From assembly GCA_018350325.1 (NCBI GenBank), contig JAEVLN010000007.1, forward strand, positions 2,013,109 to 2,077,108: 64,000 nt of DNA, read 5' to 3'. Positions 11,990-23,052 of this stretch are shown piece by piece (the first letter of the stretch is position 1; each line of letters starts with the position of its first letter). The notes beneath the pieces are model-generated. The model was not told the origin of the DNA and did no database searches. It saw only the letters and a list, made by a program, of their open reading frames with translations. Position numbers and translations under genes: made by a program. The DNA is from Globodera rostochiensis. Lineage: Eukaryota > Nematoda > Chromadorea > Rhabditida > Heteroderidae.

Positions 11990-12538
11990 CTTCCGGCCTT
12001 TTTACTAGAAGTGAAAATCTTAGGGGAAAAGGGTAAGCTATTAAAATTATAAAACAATTTCTGTACCCTAAAATATTATTATATTTAGTGGTATTCACAT
12101 TGGACTTGCGACGAAAGAAATGCCATTGGACGGAAGTGTTGGAGAATACGACGGCACTTGGCCATTTTTGTGGTCATGCCGTTAAGGGATGGCTCCAAAA
12201 CTTCGTTGGACTTGACGAACCCATCAAAGGAAAGCCAGAATTTGGGGAAGGCGACGTCATCGGATGCGGCGTCAATTTGGCAACTCGCCAAATCATTTAC
12301 ACAAAAAAACGGGCGGCGTTTGGGTGAGAAAAGAAAAAGAAAATTAAACGCCATTTTCATTTTAAAGAATTCATTAAATATTTTTTGTTCAACTAATTTA
12401 TTTTGCAGAAACTACCGGTTTGTTTGCCCATTCTGCCGTTGATTTGTTTCCGTGCGTTTCGTTGTATTACGCTGGCGTTAAAATTGAAGCAAACTTTGGA
12501 CTAAACTTTAAGTTCAAAATTGCCGAAGGCTTTTAGAA
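11990..12538 (+). pseudogene. SPRYSEC-like pseudogene
   Basis: Three exon remnants match the SPRY gene at 53.0 kb. About 11990-12032 is a degraded FYYEV..IL exon cut off on its left by the 45-bp array. 12089-12325 encodes GIHIGLATKEMPLDG and later [19 protein letters not shown], but has a deletion/frameshift near 12165 and an extra A in the A-run at about 12301-12309. 12410-12538 encodes the intact C-terminal segment ([10 protein letters not shown], then NFGLNFKFKIAEGF) and a stop. Splice sites are still recognisable (TATTTAG acceptor, GGTGAG donor, TTTGCAG acceptor). No signal-peptide exon is present. It is most likely a recently dead copy flanked by satellites on both sides. Confidence 0.8.
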
Positions 12539-12679
12539 ATTGGAAACTATCGATTTGATTTGTTTTTTTTGTTCTTTAAACCACTTTTTTATGTTTTATT
12601 GATTTGTCTTTTTTTTTAAATGCCAATTGTACCGAAATTAAAGCAAATTAAGTCCAACAGACGGACAGTTCCAAAATCT
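12539..12679 (+). other. SPRY 3' UTR that grades into satellite
   Basis: This is the AT-rich 3' flank of the SPRY pseudogene, with an inverted partial copy at 4560-4640. Near 12646-12675 it contains AAGTCCAAC followed by CAGTTCCAAAAT, resembling part of the 416-bp satellite unit just downstream. Confidence 0.6.
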
Positions 12680-15600
12680 GAAACTTTATAAAAAAGTATC
12701 AACAATTTTTGGATAGGGTGCGTTCATTGCTCAATTACTCTCGACGTCTGACTCTCTCTTTTTATCACACTATTTCTTCAAAAATAAAATGTTTCAAAAT
12801 TAAACTAAAATAATTTTTAGATAGGGTGCGTTGATGATCAAATTACTCTCACCGTTTGACTCTCTCTCTCTTTTTCTAATGCTATTTCTTCAAATGTAAA
12901 ATTTGTCGTAAAATTAGTAATTTATTTCGAAAAATGAGTGAAAATAATCGAAAAACCTTCCAATGGAATCGGGAAATCAAATTTAAGTCCAACCTTTCGG
13001 TCAGACAATTCCAAAATTTATCGATCCATTTGCATGGACCGTCCAAATACATACCTTATTTGGACTAAAACTAGTCAACCACCATAGCAATTTCTGTAAC
13101 TTTATAAAAAAGTACCAACAATTTTTGGATAGGGTGCGTTCATTGCTCAATTACTCTCGACGTCTGACTCTCTCTTTTTATCACACTATTTCTTCAAAAA
13201 TAAAATGTTCCAAAATTAAACTAAAATAATTTTTAGATAGGGTGCTTGATGATCAAATTACTCTCACCGTTTGACTCTCTCTCTCTCTTTTTCTAATGCT
13301 ATTTCTTCAAATGTAAAATTTGTCGTAAAATTACTAATTTATTTCGAAAAATGAGTGAAAATAATCGAAAAACCTTCCAATGGAATCGGGAAATCAAATT
13401 TAAGTCCAACCTTTCGGTCAGACAATTCCAAAATTTATCGATCCATTTGCATGGACCGTCCAAATACATACCTTATTTGGACTAAAACTAGTCAACCACC
13501 ATAGCAATTTCTGAAACTTTATAAAAAAGTATCAACAATTTTTGGATAGGGTGCGTTCATTGCTCAATTACTCTCGACGTCTGACTCTCTCTTTTTATCA
13601 CACTATTTCTTCAAAAATAAAATGTTTCAAAATTAAACTAAAATAATTTTTAGATAGGGTGCTTGATGATCAAATTACTCTCACCGTTTGACTCTCTCTC
13701 TCTCTTTTTCTAATGCTATTTCTTCAAATGTAATTGTCGTAAAATTACTAATTTATTTCGAAAAATGAGTGAAAATAATCGAAAAACCTTCCAATGGAAT
13801 CGGGAAATCAAATTTAAGTCCAACCTTTCGGTCAGACAATTCCAAAATTTATCGATCCATTTGCATGGACCGTCCAAATACATACCTTATTTGGACTACA
13901 ACTAGTCAACCACCATAGCAATTTCTGTAACTTTATAAAAAAGTACCAACAATTTTTGGATAGGGTGCGTTCATTGCTCAATTACTCTCGACGTCTGACT
14001 CTCTCTTTTTATCACACTATTTCTTCAAAAATAAAATGTTTCAAAATTAAACTAAAATAATTTTTAGATAGGGTGCGTTGATGATCAAATTACTCTCACC
14101 GTTTGACTCTCTCTCTCTCTTTTTCTAATGCTATTTCTTCAAATGTAAAATTTGTCGTAAAATTACTAATTTATTTCGAAAAATGAGTGAAAATAATCGA
14201 AAAACCTTCCAATGGAATCGGGAAATCAAATTTAAGTCCAACCTTTCGGTCAGACAATTCCAAAATTTATCGATCCATTTGCATGGACCGTCCAAATACA
14301 TACCTTATTTGGACTAAAACTAGTCAACCACCATAGCAATTTCTGAAACTTTATAAAAAAGTATCAACAATTTTTGGATAGGGTGCGTTCATTGCTCAAT
14401 TACTCTCGACGTCTGACTCTCTCTTTTTATCACACTATTTCTTCAAAAATAAAATGTTTCAAAATTAAACTAAAATAATTTTTAGATAGGGTGCGTTGAT
14501 GATCAAATTACTCTCACCGTTTGACTCTCTCTCTCTTTTTCTAATGCTATTTCTTCAAATGTAAAATTTGTCGTAAAATTACTAATTTATTTCGAAAAAT
14601 GAGTGAAAATAATCGAAAAACCTTCCAATGGAATCGGGAAATCAAATTTAAGTCCAACCTTTCGGTCAGACAATTCCAAAATTTATCGATCCATTTGCAT
14701 GGACCGTCCAAATACATACCTTATTTGGACTAAAACTAGTCAACCACCATAGCAATTTCTGTAACTTTATAAAAAAGTACCAACAATTTTTGGATAGGGT
14801 GCGTTCATTGCTCAATTACTCTCGACGTCTGACTCTCTCTTTTTATCACACTATTTCTTCAAAAATAAAATGTTTCAAAATTAAACTAAAATAATTTTTA
14901 GATAGGGTGCGTTGATGATCAAATTACTCTCACCGTTTGACTCTCTCTCTCTTTTTCTAATGCTATTTCTTCAAATGTAAAATTTGTCGTAAAATTACTA
15001 ATTTATTTCGAAAAATGAGTGAAAATAATCGAAAAACATAATCGAAAAACCTTCCAATGGAATCGGGAAATCAAATTTAAGTCCAACCTTTCGGTCAGAC
15101 AATTCCAAAATTTATCGATCCATTTGCATGGACCGTCCAAATACATACCTTATTTGGACTACAACTAGTCAACCACCATAGCAATTTCTGTAACTTTATA
15201 AAAAAGTACCAACAATTTTTGGATAGGGTGCGTTCATTGCTCAATTACTCTCGACGTCTGACTCTCTCTTTTTATCACACTATTTCTTCAAAAATAAAAT
15301 GTTTCAAAATTAAACTAAAATAATTTTTAGATAGGGTGCGTTGATGATCAAATTACTCTCACCGTTTGACTCTCTCTCTCTTTTTCTAATGCTATTTCTT
15401 CAAATGTAAAATTTGTCGTAAAATTACTAATTTATTTCGAAAAATGAGTGAAAATAATCGAAAAACCTTCCAATGGAATCGGGAAATCAAATTTAAGTCC
15501 AACCTTTCGGTCAGACAATTCCAAAATTTATCGATCCATTTGCATGGACCGTCCAAATACATACCTTATTTGGACTAAAACTAGTCAACCACCATAGCAA

Positions 15601-18600
15601 TTTCTGAAACTTTATAAAAAAGTACCAACAATTTTTGGATAGGGTGCGTTCATTGCTCAATTACTCTCGACGTCTGACTCTCTCTCTCTTTTTCTAATGC
15701 TATTTCTTCAAATGTAAAATTTGTCGTAAAATTACTAATTTATTTCGAAAAATGAGTGAAAATAATCGAAAAACCTTCCAATGGAATCGGGAAATCAAAT
15801 TTAAGTCCAACCTTTCGGTCAGACAATTCCAAAATTTATCGATCCATTTGCATGGACCGTCCAAATACATACCTTATTTGGACTAAAACTAGTCAACCAG
15901 CACAGCTATTTCTGTAACTTTATGAAAAAGTACCAACAATTTTTGGATAGGGTGCGTTCGTTGCTCAATTACTCTCGACGTCTGACTCTCTCTTTTTATC
16001 ACACTATTTCTTCAAAAATAAAATGTTCCAAAATTAAACTAAAATAATTTTTAGATAGGGTGCGTTGATGATCAAATTACTCTCACCGTTTGACTCTCTC
16101 TCTCTTTTTCTAATGCTATTTCTTCAAATGTAATTGTCGTAAAATTACTAATTTATTTCGAAAAATGAGTGAAAATAATCGAAAAACCTTCCAATGGAAT
16201 CGGGAAATCAAATTTAAGTCCAACCTTTCGGTCAGACAATTCCAAAATTTATCGATCCATTTGCATGGACCGTCCAAATACATACCTTATTTTGACTACA
16301 ACTAGTCAACCACCATAGCAATTTCTGTAACTTTATAAAAAAGTACCAACAATTTTTGGATAGGGTGCGTTCATTGCTCAATTACTCTCGACGTCTGACT
16401 CTCTCTTTTTATCACACTATTTCTTCAAAAATAAAATGTTCCAAAATTAAACTAAAATAATTTTTAGATAGGGTGCTTGATGATCAAATTACTCTCACCG
16501 TTTGACTCTCTCTCTCTTTTTCTAATGCTATTTCTTCAAATGTAAAATTTGTCGTAAAATTACTAATTTATTTCGAAAAATGAGTGAAAATAATCGAAAA
16601 ACCTTCCAATGGAATCGGGAAATCAAATTTAAGTCCAACCTTTCGGTCAGACAATTCCAAAATTTATCGATCCATTTGCATGGACCGTCCAAATACATAC
16701 CTTATTTGGACTACAACTAGTCAACCACCATAGCAATTTCTGTAACTTTATAAAAAAGTACCAACAATTTTTGGATAGGGTGCGTTCATTGCTTCAATTA
16801 CTCTCGACGTCTGACTCCTCTTTTTATCACACTATTTCTTCAAAAATAAAATGTTTCCAAAATTAAACTAAAATAATTTTAGATAGGGTGCGTTGATGAT
16901 CAAATTACTCTCACCGTTTGACTCTCTCTCTCTTTTCTAATGCTATTTCTTCAAATGTAAAATTTGTCGTAAAATTACTAATTTATTTCGAAAATGAGTG
17001 AAAATAATCGAAAAAACCTTCCAATGGAATCGGGAAATCAAATTTAAGTCCAACTTTCGGTCAGACAATTCCAAAATTTATCGATCCATTTGCATGGACC
17101 GTCCAAATACATCCTTATTTGGACTAAAACTAGTCAACCACCATAGCAATTTCTGAAACTTTATAAAAAGTCCAACAATTTTTGGATAGGGTGCGTTCAT
17201 TGCTCAATTACTCTCGACGTCTGACTCTCTTTTTTATCACACTATTTCTTCAAAAATAAAATGTTCCAAAATTAAACTAAAATAATTTTAGATAGGGTGC
17301 GTTGATGATCAAATTACTCTCACCGTTTGACTCTCTCTCTCTTTTTCTATGCTATTTCTTCAAATGTAAAATTTGTCGTAAAATTACTAATTTATTTCGA
17401 AAAATGATGAAAATAATCGAAAAAACCTTCCAATGGAATCGGGAAATCAAATTTAAGTCCAACCTTCGGTCAGACAATTCCAAAATTTATCGATCCATTT
17501 GCATGGACCGTCCAAATACATACCTATTTGGACTAAAACTAGTCAACCACCACAGCAATTTCTGAACTTTATGAAAAAGTACCACAATTTTTGGATAGGG
17601 TGCGTTCATTGCTCAATTACTCTCGACGTCTGACTCTCTCTTTTATCACACTATTTCTTCAAAAATAAAATGTTCCAAAATTAAACTAAAATAATTTTTA
17701 GAAGGGTGCGTTGATGATCAAATTACTCTCACCGTTTGACTCTCTTCTCTTTTTCTAATGCTATTTTCTTCAAATGTAAAATTTGTCGTAAAATTACTAA
17801 TTTATTTCGAAAAATGAGTGAAATAATCGAAAAAACCTTCCAATGGAATCGGGAAATCAAATTTAAGTCCAACCTTTCGGCAGACAATTCCAAAATTTAT
17901 CGATCCATTTGCATGGACCGTCCAAATACATACCTTATTGGACTAAAACTAGTCAACCACCATAGCAATTTCTGAAACTTTATGAAAAAGTACCAACATT
18001 TTTGGATAGGGTGCGTTCTTGCTCAATTACTCTCGACGTCTGACTCTCTCTTTTTTTCGCACTATTTCTTCAAAAATAAAATGTTCCCAAATTTAAACTA
18101 AAATAATTTTTAGATAGGTGCGTTGATGATCAAATTACTCTCACCGTTTGACTCCTCTCTATTTTTCTAATGCTATTTCTTCAAATGTAAAATTTGTCGT
18201 AAAATTACTAATTTATTTCGAAAAATGAGTGAAAATAATCGAAAAAACCTTCCAATGGAATCGGGAAATCAAATTTAAGTCCAACCTTTCGGTCAGACAA
18301 TTCCAAAATTTGATGATCCACTTTCGTGGAGAGCCCAAGTACCTTACTATGGACTATAAATAGCCAATGAACGCAACAATTTCTGGAACTTTATGAAAAA
18401 GTACCAACAATTGTTCGATAGGGTGCGTTCATTGCTCAATTACTCTCGACGTCTGACTCTCTCTTTTTATCGCACTATTTCTTCAAAAATAAAATGTTCC
18501 AAATTAAACTAAAATAATTTTTAGATAGGGTGCGTTGATGATTAAATTACTCTCACCGTTTGACACTCTCTATTTTTCTAATGCTATTTCTTCAAATGTA

Positions 18601-21045
18601 AAATTCGTCGTAAAATTACTAATTTATTTCGAAAAATGAGTGAAAATAATCGAAAAAACCTTCCAATGGAATCGGGAAATCAAATTTAAGTCCAACCTTT
18701 CGGTCAGACAATTCCAAAATTTGATGATCCAATTTGCATGGACCGTCCAAATACATACCTTATTTGGACTAAAACTGTCAACCACCATAGCAATTTCTGT
18801 AAACTTTATAAAAAAGTATCAACAATTTTTGATTGGGTGCGTTCATTGCTCAATTACTCTCGACGTCTGACTCTCTCTTTTTATTCACACTATTTTTCAA
18901 AAATAAAATGTTCCAAAATTAAACTAAAATAATTTTTAGATAGGGTGCGTTGATATCAAATTACTCTCACCGTTTGACTCTCTCTCTTTTTTCTAATGCT
19001 ATTTCTTCCAAATTAAAATTTGTCGTAAAATTACTAATTTATTTCGAAAAATGAGTGAAAATAATCGAAAAACCTTCCAATGGAATCGGGAAATCAAATT
19101 TAAGTCCAACCTTTCGGTCAGACAATTCCAAATTTATCGATCCATTTGCATGGACCGTCCAAATACATACCTTATTTGGACTAAAACTAGCAACCACCAT
19201 AGCAATTTCTGAACTTTATAAAAAAGTACCAACAATTTTTGGATAGGGTCGTTCATTGCTCAATTACTCTCGACGTCTGACTCTCTCTTTTTATCACACT
19301 ATTTCTTCAAAATAAAATGTTCCAAAATTAAACTAAAATAATTTTTAGATAGGGTGCGTTGATGATCAATTACTCTCACCGTTTGACTCTCTCTCTCTTT
19401 TTCTAATGCTATTTCTTCAAATGTAAATTTGTCGTAAAATTACTAATTTATTTCGAAAAATGAGTGAAAATAATCGAAAAAACCTCCAATGGAATCGGGA
19501 AATCAAATTTAAGTCCAACCTTTCGGTCAGACAATTCCAAAATTATCGATCCATTTGCATGGACCGTCCAAATACATACCTTATTTGGACTAAAACTAGT
19601 CAACACCACAGCAATTTCTGAACTTTATGAAAAAGTACCAACAATTTTTGGATAGGGTGCGTCATTGCTCAATTACTCTCGACGTCTGACTCTCTCTTTT
19701 TATCACACTATTTCTTCAAAATAAAATGTTCCAAAATTAAACTAAAATAATTTTTAGATAGGGTGCGTTGATGATCAAATTACTCTCACCGTTTGACTCT
19801 CTCTCTTTTTCTATGCTATTTCTTCAAATGTAAAATTCGTCGTAAAATTACTAATTTATTTCGAAAAATGAGTGAAAATAATCGAAAAAACCTTCCAATA
19901 GAATCGGGAAATCAAATTTAAGTCCAACCTTTCGGTCAGACAATTCCAAAATTTATCGATCAACTTTATGAAAAAGTACCAACAATTTTTGGATAGGGTG
20001 CGTTCATTGCTCAATTACTCTCGACGTCTGACTCTCTCTTTTTATCACACTATTTCTTCAAAAATAAAATGTTCCAAAAAGTAAACTAAAATAATTTTTA
20101 GATAGGGTGCGTTGATGATCAAATTACTCTCACCGTTTGACTCTCTCTCTTTTTCTAATGCTATTTCTTCAAATGTAAAATTTGTCGTAAAATTACTAAT
20201 TTATTTCGAAAAATGAGTGAAAATAATCGAAAAAACCTTCCAATAGAATCGGGAAATCAAATTTTAGTCCAACCTTTCGGTCAGACAATTCCAAAATTTA
20301 TCGATCCATTTGCATGGACCGTCCAAATACATACCTTATTTGGACTAAAACTAGTCAACCACCACAGCAATTTCTGAAACTTTATGAAAAAGTACCAACA
20401 ATTTTTGGATAGGGTGCGTTCATTGCTCAATTACTCTCGACGTCTGACTCTCTCTTTTTATCACACTATTTCTTCAAAAATAAAAGGTTCCATAAAGTAA
20501 ACTAAAATAATTTTTAGATAGGGTGCGTTGATGATCAAATTACTCTCACCATTTGACTCTCTCTCTTTTTCTAATGCTATTTCTTCAAATGTAAAATTTG
20601 TCGTAAAATTACTAATTTATTTCGAAAAATGAGTGAAAATAATCGAAAAAAAAACCTTCCAAGGAATCGGAATCAAATTTAAGTCCAACCTTTCGGTCAG
20701 ACAATTCCAAAATTTGATGATCCACTTTCGTGAGAGCCCAAGTACCTTACTATGGACTAGAAATAGCCATGAACGCAACAATTTCTGGAATTTATGAAAA
20801 AGTACCAACATTGTTCGATAGGGTGCGTTCATTGCTCAATTACTCTCGAGTCTGACTCTCATCTTTTATCGCACTATTTCTTCAAAAATAAAATGTTCCA
20901 AAATTAAATAAAATAATTTTAGATAGGGTGCTGTTGATGATTAAATTACTCTCAACCGTTTTGACACCTCTATTTTTCTAATGCTATTTCTTCAAATGTA
21001 AATTCGTCGTAAAATTACTAATTTATTCGAAAAAGTGAGTGAAAT
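12680..21045. repeat. ~416-bp satellite array, block 1
   Basis: There are about 20 units; GGATAGGGTGCG landmarks at 12711, 13127 and 13544 give the period. Each unit holds two diverged ~110-bp monomers, marked GGGTGCGTTCATTGCTC and GGGTGCGTTGATGATC and each followed by a CT-rich tract and TTCTTCAAA. A ~200-bp segment follows (GTCGTAAAATTACTAA, then TTTGGACTAAAACTAG). Units differ by a few substitutions. From about 16.8 kb onward single-base indels become very frequent. A variant insert (CACTTTCGTGGAGAGCCC) appears near 18310 and 20715. Confidence 0.95.
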
Positions 21046-21999
21046 ATTCAAACACCAGCGCTTTTGAGGTGCGATTGGCCCTGAACTCGGTGGATCACTC
21101 CTGACCGATTGATTTTTATATCGCGAGTTAACGAAGACTCGTACTCCTCGATGTAAATGGCCCGGATTCTGGGCGGAATTCTCCCGTTTCCGGATATTTT
21201 GAGATGAAACTCCCGAATTTTTCCGCTTGGGAGATCTTTGACACAAATTTTGCGTTGCCTGGGGCCGTTTGAGAGCCGAATTGACAAAGACGCGTCCAAA
21301 ACCCGTTCTTCTACCGGTTTCGAACAGGTTGGACCTAACAACTTTTCCCGCAGGTTCCTTTTGATGAGACTTTACTGAATTGGGAAACGGAATAGGCCCG
21401 CGGGTTGGTGGGGTCACCAAAATTTCCGAGGGGTTTTGAACGATTTTCGGATCCGAAGAATGTGCCATCTTTTTAGCCAAATCACTTTTTCCTGTAGTGA
21501 CCGTTTTCTCCGTTTTTTCGACGGGAAAAACCTTTCTTAACTTGTGGGCCAGCACTTTCCTCGACTTCCGGTTCGTCTCCTTCCCTACAATAAAAGATTC
21601 CACCAACGTCTTCAGCTTGTCTCTTTCCTTGGACACCAATTCGAGCTGTTTTTCCAACGTCTTTATTCTCTCCTTGTCTGCACGCTTCGGTGGCACTTCC
21701 TCTTTTTCCGACTTTCTGTTCAGCTGGGGCTGGTGATCACCTGGTAAGTTTCCGCTTGAACTCTTCAAACAGCACGACGGCTGCAGCATGCGTGTACCGT
21801 GTACAGGTGTTTCCCAAAAGAAAGATTGTATCGGGGCTACCGAGCTTGCCCTCAACCTTTTCAAATTCACAAATTGAACAGTTTCCTCAGAGGTAAAGGA
21901 AATTTCTAGAGGAAACTTCTTCGGCCCGAAAATTGCATCTCCAAACCCTCCGTTCGAAGCGGTGTCCAAAAAATTATTCTGAGAGGGAATTTTTTCCAA
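20992..21999 (-). CDS. Gag-like retroelement ORF, second frame (coiled-coil/basic domain)
   Basis: The minus-strand frame overlaps the upstream gag-like ORF by 94 nt in the -1 frame. It encodes a Lys/Glu coiled coil (KERIKTLEKQLELVSKERDK) and then a basic, Ser/Pro/Arg-rich region with RRTGFGRVFVNS and a second VRVFVNSRY motif. No zinc knuckle, protease or reverse transcriptase is visible. Its true 3' end is cut off by satellite at 21046. A partial copy at 25634-26003 keeps the natural end, a Pro/Gln-rich tail stopping at NRR. The two ORFs would be joined by a -1 shift at an A6 run (~21997-22003). They may form one protein, or the shift may be a mutation. Confidence 0.5.
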   Translation of the reverse strand: MEKIPSQNNFLDTASNGGFGDAIFGPKKFPLEISFTSEETVQFVNLKRLRASSVAPIQSFFWETPVHGTRMLQPSCCLKSSSGNLPGDHQPQLNRKSEKEEVPPKRADKERIKTLEKQLELVSKERDKLKTLVESFIVGKETNRKSRKVLAHKLRKVFPVEKTEKTVTTGKSDLAKKMAHSSDPKIVQNPSEILVTPPTRGPIPFPNSVKSHQKEPAGKVVRSNLFETGRRTGFGRVFVNSALKRPQATQNLCQRSPKRKNSGVSSQNIRKRENSAQNPGHLHRGVRVFVNSRYKNQSVRSDPPSSGPIAPQKRWCLNISLTFSNKLVILRRIYI

Positions 22000-23052
22000 A
22001 TTTGTTGATTTTGGACTTCAAATTCGACTCCCCACCCGTCGACTTCACCTGAGCTCGACCGACATTCTTTTATCGGCTCCGTCACTCTGTCCTGTGGGAT
22101 TATTTTTTCAAAACTTTCCTCGTCATATAAAATTTTGATGATTTCGGTTGTTAAATCTTTGAGAGAGATCGAATTCCCAAACCTGTTTACCGCCGCTGTC
22201 GTTGCTTTCTGGGCCTTTCCTTTCAGCTTGATCTGCATCACCTCCACAATTCTCTCCGAGCTCCATTCGGTTGTGCGAGTCTCCAATGCAGTGAAGAAGT
22301 CAATTATCGCTTCTCTGCCTTCCGTGCCGTTCAAAATCGGCAATTCCTTTAGGACCTTTGCGTACTGCCCGGAGAGCTTCACTTTCTGCAACTCCATCTC
22401 CAGCTCCATTTGTGCGCCTTGCACCGGATGTTGGTATGGCCATGGTTGAGGCACAAACGCGGTCTGCATTTGCTGAGGCACCGAGAATGCCTGGTTTTGG
22501 ACTGGCGGCTGACTCGCCGGATAGACTTGCATTGGAGCCAAACATTCTGCCGTTTCCATATAACCATAAAAACTGCTCTGAGCACTCGAAGCTCTGTTTT
22601 CCCCAGGACCGCCCTGTCCAATTCCAACTCCAAAATTCATACTTTGCTGGACCTGAGCGCCACGAGGAAGCACTCTATATTCAACAAATTCGCCCTGTTC
22701 CTGGACTCCGAAATTCAAATTTGGTTGGACCTGAGCGCCACGAGAAGATGCTCTGTTTTGACTGTTACCGGAATTGTTTGGATAAGCAATCATTGCCTCT
22801 TGACTCCCAATCTGACTCTGGGCGGGTCGTCGGACAATGAGACGAAGTTTTGTCGTGTCCGGAATTTAAACTCCACCACGCAAGCTCTTTAAACTCCTTT
22901 TATTCCCAAAAGCCCAAAATGCCAACCAATATAAAGAGAAGGAATCAAAGTCAGCAAGTAATTAAACTTGAAGACGAACACAAAAGAAATCGATATCGAA
23001 TAAAATATAAAAGAAGACAAATGCCCAAATATAGACCGCACGAAAATTGACG
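21046..23052 (-). mobile_element. Gag-only LTR-retrotransposon-like element inserted in satellite
   Basis: This GC-richer, coding-like block splits the 416-bp array. In the minus direction it runs from a ~225-bp terminal segment (23052-22828), through two overlapping ORFs, to a truncated end at 21046. The terminal segment reappears at 25454-25231, downstream of the element's 3' end in a second copy, as expected for an LTR. It contains AATAAA and a TATATTTTAT stretch in the sense direction. Classical TG..CA ends were not identified, so the LTR call is tentative. No pol is present. Confidence 0.5.
21906..22793 (-). CDS. Gag-like protein of a retroelement
   Basis: The 295-codon ORF starts MIAYPNNSGNSQNR, 35 nt inside the putative 5' LTR. 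The first ~130 residues are Gln/Pro/Gly-rich with a repeated RGAQVQ..(N/M)NFGV motif. A helical domain follows: LPILNGTEGREAIIDFFTAL, LETRTTEWS, then MQIKLKGKAQKA and LKDLTTEIIKILYDE. That layout (FFTALE, TEWS, LKGKA) resembles the capsid-like part of LTR-retroelement gag proteins. The call rests on pattern only. The last ~30 residues are probably out of frame, since the -1 frame looks more natural there. Confidence 0.5.
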   Translation of the reverse strand: MIAYPNNSGNSQNRASSRGAQVQPNLNFGVQEQGEFVEYRVLPRGAQVQQSMNFGVGIGQGGPGENRASSAQSSFYGYMETAECLAPMQVYPASQPPVQNQAFSVPQQMQTAFVPQPWPYQHPVQGAQMELEMELQKVKLSGQYAKVLKELPILNGTEGREAIIDFFTALETRTTEWSSERIVEVMQIKLKGKAQKATTAAVNRFGNSISLKDLTTEIIKILYDEESFEKIIPQDRVTEPIKECRSSSGEVDGWGVEFEVQNQQIWKKFPLRIIFWTPLRTEGLEMQFSGRRSFL

